The notes under the pieces are model-generated. The model worked only from the letters and a program-made list of their open reading frames with translations, ran no database searches and was not told the origin of the DNA. This document shows positions 37,414 to 45,923 of a DNA stretch of 64,000 nt, piece after piece. The stretch is from Saccharomyces uvarum. Taxonomy: Eukaryota > Ascomycota > Saccharomycetes > Saccharomycetales > Saccharomycetaceae. How positions within the stretch are numbered: the stretch's first letter is position 1; each line of letters opens with the position of its first letter. The stretch lies in NCBI GenBank assembly GCA_947243795.1, contig OX365935.1, forward strand, positions 248,001 to 312,000, in the 5' to 3' direction. Position numbers and translations under genes: made by a program.

Positions 37414-38265
37414 GTTCCACGTATATTATTGCTCCCAGTTCTTTTTCTTCGTAACAGTATAATGATGTTTCAACTATATTGCAGATTCTATTGTATCATT
37501 TTCCATCCTTAAAAGAAACGCTATTCTCACTTTTTCCTCCCACCTGCTTTTTCCTCTAGTAAAGTTTCGCACCCAATCACCGCACTCAACATGAAGTAAA
37601 TAATTCAAGACCTACTTATTAACTACTGCCAAGAAGCACAGACATACAAGAACAGCATGGCATTAGGTTGAGCCAATGGAGTTTAAAGAGAACTCTTCTT
37701 AAGAAAGAGGTTTTGTTATTGTGACGCGACTCCTAAATTAGATCTTCGCGGCCATGCTTTGTCACATGCACATTCTTCTGGTCATATAATGTCTTTATCG
37801 CTGGGAAAGATATCTACCCTTTCAATTAGGATGAATCCTGGTTGTAATCGACCCTGTTTCTTGAAAATGATACATAAAAAGCGATACTCCTCGAGTCGAC
37901 TTCTACTCATACTCACGCTTAGGCAGTTATTTTCATAGAGTAGTCTTATGTTTATTTTTTATGTAGGAAAATGCCTCTTCTTTTTTAGCCCAATAAGGAA
38001 AAATATAAATGATACACTTCGGAGAGGCTCAAGAATCTAACGGGAAGTAACTTCTTGGTTTAGGCAAAGAGTCATAACTAAAACGCACTATTAAGGTCTA
38101 ATTTGAAAGGAAACTTCGCCTCTATTACGTGTATTTATTTCAAAGTGGGAAAACAATTACTCTCCATCTCTATTCTAGCTTATCATTTTATTTGCTATTT
38201 TTAGCGACATTCTTTCAAGAAACACTCCAAAGTATAATCCAAGGCTATCGAGCGTGTACTCAACA
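37414..38265. other. OST2 - PIN2 divergent promoter
   Basis: An 852-base AT-rich shared promoter. I noticed no tRNA, repeat or strong factor site. Confidence 0.55.
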
Positions 38266-39111
38266 ATGAGTGTTTGCCAGTTAAAAAAGGTCGTTTCTCT
38301 TTTTCCGAGATCATCTTTCACAGAGGGTGTAGAAAGCACAAGTAAAAGTTTCCGGAGTTGGGACACTTGTATGGACAACAAAGCATGTAAGATTATTGCA
38401 ATTGTGGGTATCGTATTAGCTAGCATACTAGTAATTTGGCTGATTGGAGGACTACTGACATGTTTTAGACAGGGGGTGACAGGTATTGGTCAGTTCGTTT
38501 GCTGGTGCTGTCATTGTTCTGGTAACAAAAATAGAAATGACGGGATGCCCGTAAATGAGGGCTTTAATAGAGTCAATATGGGTGCGGTGCCTCCTTCTAC
38601 CGTTATCTATCAACCCATTCAACAACCTGAAAACGCGTATTATAGAAACGATGCGAAACCCGACACATTTTATGATGAAGTTAAAACACCAAGTAATGAG
38701 GTTTATGAATTAGAAGAAGATTTCGATTTAGAGAAACAAAGAGAAAAGACCAGAAGGAAACAAAAGAGACAGAGAAACAAGGAAGGACAAAGCCCTAGCA
38801 GAGTAGCGCCCCTAGTTTACGATGAAGATCCTATTGAGAATGATATTTCTAAACCTCAATACGATACAAGAGACTCATTCATTCAAAACGCAAACAGTAT
38901 GAATACCAATAACAACACTCACCTCACCGGGCAACCTCCTATATTCGACATCAGTGATTACGGTGAAAACTATTACTACAATAACAATAACAACCAGGGC
39001 AACAGCAACAATGCACACATCCCAGACCAGAGGAGTCCGTATCCGACTGAAGGTCACCAATCCAACCAAGGCTACATCCCAAATCAAAACCAAAATGGAA
39101 GATATTACTGA
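38266..39111 (+). CDS. PIN2: Pin2, exomer-dependent membrane protein with prion-like tail
   Basis: A 281-residue single-span membrane protein, matching YOR104W (282). The start MSVCQLKK is chosen by match; four open codons upstream begin at GTG. A transmembrane span (about 42-65) is followed by CWCCHC (79-84), likely palmitoylated. A charged Lys/Glu/Arg stretch (about 145-185) precedes an Asn/Gln/Tyr-rich tail (about 205-281). In S. cerevisiae the tail is prion-like and drives retention in the trans-Golgi; overexpression helps [PSI+] appear. Confidence 0.95.
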   Translation: MSVCQLKKVVSLFPRSSFTEGVESTSKSFRSWDTCMDNKACKIIAIVGIVLASILVIWLIGGLLTCFRQGVTGIGQFVCWCCHCSGNKNRNDGMPVNEGFNRVNMGAVPPSTVIYQPIQQPENAYYRNDAKPDTFYDEVKTPSNEVYELEEDFDLEKQREKTRRKQKRQRNKEGQSPSRVAPLVYDEDPIENDISKPQYDTRDSFIQNANSMNTNNNTHLTGQPPIFDISDYGENYYYNNNNNQGNSNNAHIPDQRSPYPTEGHQSNQGYIPNQNQNGRYY

Positions 39112-39665
39112 GGTGGAAACGGGGTTATCTTACTGAAAATACAGGAATGGGCGTATACGAGATGATTAGATATACGTTACTAAACTTCACGCAAGTGAGA
39201 AATAGAAATCTTTCATGATTATATTCAAGAACATTGATCTAACTTTGGCTGAGTCAGATTACACCGTCTTTTCAGAAGGCGTAGCGAAAGGCACTACAGG
39301 TGAAACGAAGATAGATCAAAGACAATCAAGATTAAATTTACTTCTTATTTATAGATGTATAGCAAATATATTTTTCTTCAAGATCCAAGTTAATAACACT
39401 TTTATTTCAAAGGACAGTTAAGTATTGATAAAGAACCAAAACTGCTTGACATATTTTTGGAAAAACCTGTTCCTTTTGCCTTTCAACTTCTTTTTCTAGT
39501 TTTATTGTATTTTCCGCGAGATGCGCAGTAAACTCTAAATTCATTTTTGTAGTGAACCAGGTAAAGCAAGTGTACCATAAAAAAAGTGGGTAAAAATTCC
39601 AACAAACGCCGCCAAGAGTACTGGTCCGTTACCGAGTTAATTCGTTCTGTAGAAGAGTTATAGCC
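39112..39665. other. PIN2 - VAM3 intergenic
   Basis: A 554-base tandem spacer. A Gcn4-type TGAGTCA lies at 39250-39256. A 68-codon ATG frame at 39215-39421 sits about where S. cerevisiae has the dubious YOR105W; I do not call it a gene. Confidence 0.5.
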
Positions 39666-40541
39666 ATGTCCTTTTTTGACATCGAGGCACAAACCTCAAA
39701 GGGCAAGTCTCAACCAGAACCACAATCCTCAACAAATCAGAAGACCAGAGAATTAAGCGACTTGATAGAAACATTCGCCGAACAATCACGAATACTGGAG
39801 AAGGAATGCACCAAAATAGGCTCCAAGAGGGACTCCAAGGAGTTGAGGTATATGATCGAGACAGAATTAATACCGAACTGCACTAGCGTCAGGGATAAAA
39901 TTGAAGGCAACATCGCAATTCATCCAAATGGAAAATTGTCAGGTGACTTCAGAAACCTCAAGACAAAATACCAATCTCTGCAGCAATCGTACAATCAAAG
40001 AAAGAACCTATACTCTTTGAAACCCGCCGTTCAAGCGGCAACGCCCAGGGGAAGGAACGACACTTACCCGCGAACTGAAGCCATACGACAAGATCCTGAG
40101 TCCAACTATATCTCTATCAAAGTGAATGAACAGACTCCGTTGCTGCACGAGGAAGAACAGCACCAACTGCAACTGCAACTGCAAGAAGAACAAGAACAAG
40201 AACAGGAACAACAGAAGCAACAGCAGGGGCTGTCCCAGGAAGAACTGGATTTCCAAACCATCATCCACCAGGAAAGATCCCAGCAAATAGGGCGCATCCA
40301 CACGGCGGTGCAAGAGGTGAACGCCATTTTCCACCAGCTAGGCTCGCTGGTGAAAGAACAGGGCGAACAAGTGACCAATATAGACGATAATATCTCGCAC
40401 TTGCACGATAACATGCAAAACGCAAACAAGCAACTGAATACAGCGGACCAACACCAAAGACAACGGAACCAGTGTGGCAAGGTGACGTTGATTATTGTTA
40501 TCGTGGTGTGCATGGTGGTGTTACTTGCAGTATTAAGCTAG
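39666..40541 (+). CDS. VAM3: Vam3, vacuolar syntaxin (Qa-SNARE)
   Basis: A 291-residue syntaxin for fusion at the vacuole (S. cerevisiae 283). An N-terminal helical bundle (about 20-115) leads to the AP-3 sorting signal NEQTPLL (154-160). A Gln/Glu repeat (166-187) is expanded here. The SNARE helix covers about 203-265 and the C-terminal anchor 272-290. It pairs with Vam7, Vti1 and Nyv1 under HOPS control, the same transport route that starts with Vps21 on endosomes. Confidence 0.97.
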   Translation: MSFFDIEAQTSKGKSQPEPQSSTNQKTRELSDLIETFAEQSRILEKECTKIGSKRDSKELRYMIETELIPNCTSVRDKIEGNIAIHPNGKLSGDFRNLKTKYQSLQQSYNQRKNLYSLKPAVQAATPRGRNDTYPRTEAIRQDPESNYISIKVNEQTPLLHEEEQHQLQLQLQEEQEQEQEQQKQQQGLSQEELDFQTIIHQERSQQIGRIHTAVQEVNAIFHQLGSLVKEQGEQVTNIDDNISHLHDNMQNANKQLNTADQHQRQRNQCGKVTLIIVIVVCMVVLLAVLS

Positions 40542-42028
40542 TAGCGCGTGATGAACAAGCATCCAAGACAAGACGTTACCACACCAAACCTTAACTGTAT
40601 ACAAGATAAGAATATACATAACATAACACATACGTTTCTTTTCTTTTCTTCTTACTCCCATCCACTCATTCATCTAAATATCTCACTAGGCGGCTTTCTT
40701 CGTACTCAAATTTTCATCTTCGAAATGCGTCGTAGCAGCGCTTTCAGGGAGACCTGCTCAATCATGCAGCCATGTAGTATTTTTTTGCAGCCCGCCCCCA
40801 AAACGCAGGTTCTCTGATACCCTTTTTGTTTCTTTTGAGTATTTATGCCGATCTGCACTAACCTTTTTACGGCCCGTAAATCTCCATCAGTTGCGAATAA
40901 CAACAATCACCAAATAAACGCGCAGTGCCTGGCGCTGAAAAAAAGCAGCCAATTTTATCTTCCATGAACGTTGTTTTCTTTCAGGGTCGTATTTTGGTTA
41001 AAACCTTGACCATACGAGCCCGTACGAAGGAACGAGTGCCAAAACCCCAGGGAACACACAGATCATCCGGTTCGGCTCGGTGTGGTCCGGTCTATATTCT
41101 TTTGTTTTATGTTATTTTGTTTTGTTTGGTTTGTGCACAGACAGGGGCAGGCACATTGTGCCTGTCTTGCGAATTAAGACACGTGGGGTTAAGTTGAGCT
41201 GATAGGAAGCGACGAAGTTGCTGGGCAGAAAAGAACTATGCATAATTCTCTTTATTCACTTATGCACTTGCGAGCCACAGTTGGAGTCGCGCAGCGATTT
41301 CACGCATTCCACATGTTCCATATGTTCCAAATGTTCCAAGAATGTGTGTTGCTGGTGTGGCGGCACGGGCTAGCCGGGCGGCCGTCCCACAGCAATGTCC
41401 GCGCCCGCGCCCTATCCCACGGCACTGCAGCTAAAGTCCCGCATCAAGTACAGACGCACTGCAGAAAGAGGAACAAGGTTTCCACGGATGCTTCGGGAAG
41501 CAATCCCCGGGCCGGGCCGCCAGAAGAGTAGGCAGAAAACCCGATCGCAGCGAGTTTGTGTCGCAGGAGGAATGGCGAAAAAAAGAAATGAGGGAAAAGA
41601 AAAAATACAATTGTCGATAATCCTCTTCTTTGGTTGATACGTATATATGACGTCGTGGTTTCGCGTATCTTAAATCAAATCGGAGTCGGAGATAACTCCC
41701 TATGGTATGTTAAAAAATTATTGGTTAGTGCTGAAACGAGGAGAGGAATAGGAAGTTTCAGTAACTAATTCATAGCGTATTATCGCATCACATCGATCAT
41801 ATCGCATAATCTAACTTCTAGCGTCAGCCACTATTTGCACCTCATTGAGCAAGTTCGACGGTTACGGTGGAAGCAAATAAAGTAAGCAACGGAGTACTGG
41901 ATAGAAAGTGGACAGGGATCACGTTGGCGGTAACTTTATATATAGAATCGTTGAAAGTCTTTCTCAGGTATCAGGGGAGGAAACGTCTAGAAAAATAATA
42001 ACAATATATAAGCCACGGCGCATGCTAG
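40542..42028. other. VAM3 - RGS2 intergenic
   Basis: A 1487-base spacer, long for this genome. It holds a CACGTGGGG E-box (41180-41188), a 9-base repeat (41304-41339), a GC-rich patch (about 41350-41530) with several CGG/CCG triplets, one SCB-like TTTCGCG (41659-41665) and a TATATATA run near 41937. A 97-codon ATG frame at 41238-41531 is unconfirmed. Confidence 0.55.
41304..41339 (+). repeat. ATGTTCCA 9-base tandem repeat
   Basis: Four units of 9 bases: one degenerate (GCATTCCAC) then ATGTTCCAT, ATGTTCCAA, ATGTTCCAA. It lies about 690 bases upstream of RGS2. Confidence 0.7.
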
Positions 42029-42081
42029 ATGGCGAGTGTTCCCAGCTTATGCGACATACTGATACCGCTGGAAAAGAGTAA
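42022..42081 (+). promoter_or_regulatory. out-of-frame upstream ATG overlapping the RGS2 start
   Basis: An ATG at 42022 opens 19 codons ending in TAA at 42079-42081, running through the RGS2 ATG at 42029 in another frame. If included in the transcript it would cut Rgs2 output. Both ATGs have a pyrimidine at -3, a weak yeast context. A TATA-like run near 41937 leaves the transcript start uncertain. Confidence 0.4.
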
Positions 42082-43045
42082 CCACAATGCTCGCTCAATT
42101 CAACTGCGAAAGGACCAACACGAGCGTGTTCACTCTCCCTACACTATACAGAGGTTTTATAAATTTTTGAAGAGGGCACATTGCGAGGAAAATCTGGAGT
42201 TTTTTGAAAAAGCTCACCAGTTTCTCCAGTTGAAACAGAGCGGTAAAGTCAACGAGCAAAATCTCTTGGAGATTTGGAACAAGTCATTGTACACTAAGTT
42301 CATTGCCGTCGACTCGCCAAAGGAATGTAACTTCTTGCAGGACACCAGAGAGGTCTTTGAAAAGTGCTATGCCAATAACAAGGTGCCCGGTGACGTGGAC
42401 GTGCTGGGCGCCATTACTCATATCATGAGTCTACTAATGGATGGGTACCACCGATTTGTACATTTCGTTAGCGAGGAAGATTACTATACTCAATCTAATG
42501 GCGGCAACGGCTGTGCGCCGGAACAAGAACTCAAAAACAACTCAATTGTCTCTTTGTCGGCACTAGGGGAAGGAAAGGTGCCCCGGGAAAGGAAACACAA
42601 TCGAAAGAAATCTAACCGAACCGGAGTAGCGACGGTCATTCAGAAGACGTCTACGGACACACCCACTGAGTCACAGAGCAGCAGCTACACTTCTCGACCA
42701 AGCGAGTCCACGTCCTCCGCCAGCATTGACAATAACTGCGCCATGTGCCCGGATGCCACCAATAAACGTTTCCAAAAGACCCACAATTCCAGCTTTTTCA
42801 ACTCAGGGAAGGACCTGCTACAAAAACTAAGCTTTGTGAAAAAACGCAAGGCTTGCAAAGAATCTTCGACTTCGGTCCACAGCAACTACAACAACCATAT
42901 TCGGAACCAACTGAAAAGAGCCAAGCAGTCATCTACAATAGCAACATCGTCGTCGCTATCATCGTTTCCCCCCACGGCAACTGGCCTAAACGAAAAAAGC
43001 GTTGAAAATGGCTTTAAAAAGCTTAACCTACAGGACATTGCTTAA
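42029..43045 (+). CDS. RGS2: Rgs2, G-alpha regulator (RGS domain)
   Basis: A 338-residue regulator of G-protein signalling that stimulates GTP hydrolysis by Gpa2 in glucose sensing, upstream of cAMP. The RGS domain starts with [22 protein letters not shown] (about 36-57) and is split by the Ser/Lys-rich insert before the C-terminal part. The protein is about 29 residues longer than S. cerevisiae (309), mostly in the Ser/Thr-rich region (about 165-320). Ras1 feeds the same cyclase, 5 kb away. The ATG at 42029 matches MASVPSLC. Confidence 0.94.
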   Translation: MASVPSLCDILIPLEKSNHNARSIQLRKDQHERVHSPYTIQRFYKFLKRAHCEENLEFFEKAHQFLQLKQSGKVNEQNLLEIWNKSLYTKFIAVDSPKECNFLQDTREVFEKCYANNKVPGDVDVLGAITHIMSLLMDGYHRFVHFVSEEDYYTQSNGGNGCAPEQELKNNSIVSLSALGEGKVPRERKHNRKKSNRTGVATVIQKTSTDTPTESQSSSYTSRPSESTSSASIDNNCAMCPDATNKRFQKTHNSSFFNSGKDLLQKLSFVKKRKACKESSTSVHSNYNNHIRNQLKRAKQSSTIATSSSLSSFPPTATGLNEKSVENGFKKLNLQDIA

Positions 43046-43100
43046 TCATGATAAAAATTTGAGAAAACAACATCAGGAAGTTTATTTTTCCTAGCATCAG

Positions 43101-43177
43101 TTCACTTTACTTCATTTCACTTCAGTTCATTTCATTTCAGTTCACTTCAGTTCATCTCATCTCATCTCATCTCGCTC
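43101..43177 (+). repeat. TTCAN / CTCAT pentanucleotide array
   Basis: About 15 tandem 5-base units, first TTCAC/TTCAT/TTCAG variants, then CTCAT copies. It starts about 55 bases after the RGS2 stop, so probably lies in its 3' UTR. Confidence 0.8.
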
Positions 43178-43404
43178 AATTCGATTGTAACTTTAATTTT
43201 TAATTATTTTTATGTACATTACACACTGCATATGGTTTTTCACAAGCATTTTAAATAAATAGGAACATTTGGCATACTTTAGACAAAACTCATACAATCA
43301 ATACGTACTTCTTTGCATAAACATTGCATCTCGGGTTGCCATATGGCACTTTTTATATGGCATACCGTACCTTTTTTAGTGCTGTGCTTTTGTTGTTAAG
43401 GTCC

Positions 43405-43414
43405 GGTAACGGCC
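43405..43414 (+). promoter_or_regulatory. Leu3-like site of LEU9
   Basis: CCGGTAACGG matches the Leu3 site CCGGNNCCGG except for one base, 247 bases upstream of LEU9. Leu3 controls leucine genes in response to alpha-isopropylmalate, the product of this enzyme. Confidence 0.5.
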
Positions 43415-43660
43415 CGCAGTGAATGATTCATAATTTCACTTTTTTCATTTTTTTCATTTTTCGGTAACTTAATAAAAAAATTGAAAAACAAAATATCATA
43501 ATAGTTCAATTACAACTCGATGCCATTAGTTTAACTTCACACAATTTGTTCATAACATAACTTTGGTGAGCTCGACTCGAGGTTTTCTTTCTTTATACTT
43601 CATAACAACCTATTTCTTAGGGTAAATACTCTCACCACAGTACCGTGCAACCACTTAACC

Positions 43661-45475
43661 ATGGTAAAACATTCATTCATTGCGCTAGCTGAACAAGCTA
43701 GCAAACTAAGAAAATCCATTCTACCCGTAAAGTTAACTTACAAGAATATGCTAAGGGATCCATCCCAAAAATACAAGGCTTTTGTCGCACCAAAGATGAC
43801 CAAAAGGATCTGGCCAGATAAAACTATTCAAAAGGCCCCACGTTGGTTGTCCACTGACTTGAGAGACGGTAACCAAGCTTTACCAGACCCAATGTCTGTG
43901 GCTCAAAAAAAGGAATATTTCCAGAAACTAATTAGTATCGGTTTCAAAGAAATAGAGGTTTCCTTCCCATCTGCGTCTCAAACTGATTTTGATTTCACCA
44001 GGTACGCCGTGGAGAACGCTCCAGACGATGTTAGCATTCAATGTCTTGTTCAATCCAGGGAACACCTGATCAAGAGAACCGTCGAAGCATTGACTGGTGC
44101 CAAGAGAGCCACTATACATACTTACTTAGCAACAAGTGATATGTTCCGTGAAATCGTGTTTAATATGTCCAAGGAAGAAGCCATTTTTAAAGCCGTGGAG
44201 GCCACCAAACTGGTTAGGAAACTAACTAAGGATGACCCTTCGCAACAAGCTACCCGTTGGACGTACGAATTTTCTCCCGAATGTTTCAGTGATACTCCTG
44301 GTGAATTTGCCGTTGAGATTTGTGAAGCTGTCAAAAAAGCTTGGGAGCCTACACAGGAGAATCCAATCATTTTCAACCTGCCTGCCACCGTGGAAGCAGC
44401 CTCACCAAACGTTTACGCTGACCAGATCGAATACTTCTCTACTCATATCACGGAACGTGAAAAAGTTTGTATTGCTACACATTGCCATAATGATCGTGGT
44501 TGTGGTGTCGCAGCAACTGAGTTGGGTATCCTTGCCGGTGCCGATCGTGTTGAAGGTTGTCTCTTTGGTAATGGTGAACGTACAGGTAACGTTGACCTGG
44601 TTACCGTGGCCATGAATATGTATACTCATGGCGTCTCCCCTAATTTAGATTTCTCAGATTTAACTACAATTTCAGAAATTGTCCAACGTTGTAACAAGAT
44701 TCCAATTTCTCCAAGAGCACCATATGCAGGTGACTTAGTTGTATCTGCCTTCTCTGGCTCCCATCAGGATGCAATTAAGAAGGGATTTGCCATTCAAACC
44801 AAGAAACAAGCCCAAGGTGAAACTCGGTGGAGGATCCCATATTTACCATTGGATCCAAAGGATATTGGCCGTGATTACGAAGCTGTCATCAGAGTTAACT
44901 CTCAATCCGGTAAGGGTGGTGCTGCCTGGGTTATTATGAGGTCCCTAGGATTGGATGTTCCAAGATCAATGCAAGTTGATTTCTCTAACACTCTTCAAAA
45001 AAATGCAGATACCTTAGGAAGGGAATTGAAATCCGAAGAAATCACAAAACTATTTAAAGAAACTTACAATTACAACAACAATGAACACATATACATCACT
45101 TTGTTGAACTATGAAGTGAAGAAACTGAACTCTGAACGTAGGGCCTTAGTTGGTCAAGTCGAAGTGAACGACAAAGTTGTTGATATCGAAGGTTACGGTA
45201 ACGGTCCGATCTCTTCCTTGATGGATGCATTATCCAACTTATTAAATGTTAAATTGAGTGTCGAAAACTACTCCGAACACTCCCTAGGTTCCGGTTCCGC
45301 AACTCAAGCCGCATCGTTCATAAACCTTTCTTATATAAGGAAAAATGATCATGCTACCACCAACATGTGGGGCATTGGTGTATCTGAGGACACTGGAGAT
45401 GCTTCTATCAGAGCCGTCTTTGCTACAGTGAATAACATTATTCATTTCGGCGACGTTCTATTAGCCGAACAATAG
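43661..45475 (+). CDS. LEU9: Leu9, alpha-isopropylmalate synthase
   Basis: A 604-residue alpha-isopropylmalate synthase, first committed step of leucine synthesis, condensing acetyl-CoA and 2-oxoisovalerate. The basic, hydrophobic N-terminus (1-25) suits mitochondrial import. DRE-TIM barrel motifs LRDGNQ (67-72) and HCHNDRG (about 272-278) are intact. The C-terminal regulatory domain (about 440-604) ends with GDVLLAEQ; GYGNGPISS is part of the allosteric fold. It could be confused with its duplicate LEU4, but neighbours RGS2 and INP53 fit LEU9. Confidence 0.96.
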   Translation: MVKHSFIALAEQASKLRKSILPVKLTYKNMLRDPSQKYKAFVAPKMTKRIWPDKTIQKAPRWLSTDLRDGNQALPDPMSVAQKKEYFQKLISIGFKEIEVSFPSASQTDFDFTRYAVENAPDDVSIQCLVQSREHLIKRTVEALTGAKRATIHTYLATSDMFREIVFNMSKEEAIFKAVEATKLVRKLTKDDPSQQATRWTYEFSPECFSDTPGEFAVEICEAVKKAWEPTQENPIIFNLPATVEAASPNVYADQIEYFSTHITEREKVCIATHCHNDRGCGVAATELGILAGADRVEGCLFGNGERTGNVDLVTVAMNMYTHGVSPNLDFSDLTTISEIVQRCNKIPISPRAPYAGDLVVSAFSGSHQDAIKKGFAIQTKKQAQGETRWRIPYLPLDPKDIGRDYEAVIRVNSQSGKGGAAWVIMRSLGLDVPRSMQVDFSNTLQKNADTLGRELKSEEITKLFKETYNYNNNEHIYITLLNYEVKKLNSERRALVGQVEVNDKVVDIEGYGNGPISSLMDALSNLLNVKLSVENYSEHSLGSGSATQAASFINLSYIRKNDHATTNMWGIGVSEDTGDASIRAVFATVNNIIHFGDVLLAEQ

Positions 45476-45923
45476 GAAGCAACAACTTAGACTTATAGAT
45501 ATTAATGTATATTTTTATTTAAGAAAGGTGCCATTCGCGTTTTTCAAGCACACTTAAACAATTAATTTGAGAACATGAAATTATTGAATACAATAAGCTG
45601 CTCTATTGCTTTACTTTAATACCTTTTGAGTTTTTACTTTCGTTTACAGTTTTTCGTTATTGTTTTTTTTTTTCATGTTACTTTTTCCTTGTGTGAAACA
45701 TTCTGACCCAGAACACCGCCTAACTTGTAATGGATCTCAATAGGGATTTTTCGAGGACTGGTGAAACTGTTGAGTAGGACAATCACAACTGGAAATCGTG
45801 ATTGTTAACGCAGTTAATATTTAAATCAGTGAGGAAGCTAGCAGTGCTACAAGAGGAAGCTTTACAAAAAATTGGAGAGTGCTCTTAAATATAAAATTTC
45901 CGAAGTTCCCATTTCCTCGTAAA
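45476..45923. other. LEU9 - INP53 intergenic
   Basis: A 448-base tandem spacer. It contains an 8-base perfect inverted repeat at 45779-45805 and T runs near 45665. No gene. Confidence 0.55.
45779..45805. repeat. inverted repeat ACAATCAC / GTGATTGT
   Basis: Perfect 8-base arms (45779-45786 and 45798-45805) around an 11-base spacer, about 120 bases upstream of the INP53 start. It could be a dimer binding site or a hairpin; no known motif fits. Confidence 0.5.

Larger units (their letters stand above)
43046..43660. other. RGS2 - LEU9 intergenic
   Basis: A 615-base tandem spacer with a TTCAN pentamer array (43101-43177) near the RGS2 end and a Leu3-like site (43405-43414) in the LEU9 promoter. 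Confidence 0.6.

Noticed and set aside
39215-39421. 68-codon ATG frame between PIN2 and VAM3
   Set aside because: Short, AT-rich, no motif; at about the position of dubious YOR105W.
41180-41188. CACGTGGGG as a Pho4 or Cbf1 site for RGS2
   Set aside because: Good core match, but about 840 bases from RGS2 and alone; not enough to call a regulatory link.
45879-45923. N-terminal extension of INP53 from GTG
   Set aside because: Fifteen open codons upstream lack an ATG; the ATG at 45924 matches the known N-terminus. The same reasoning removed non-ATG extensions of YVC1, CMR2, ARF3, RKI1, CRC1, PIN2, YOR111W and TRS33.
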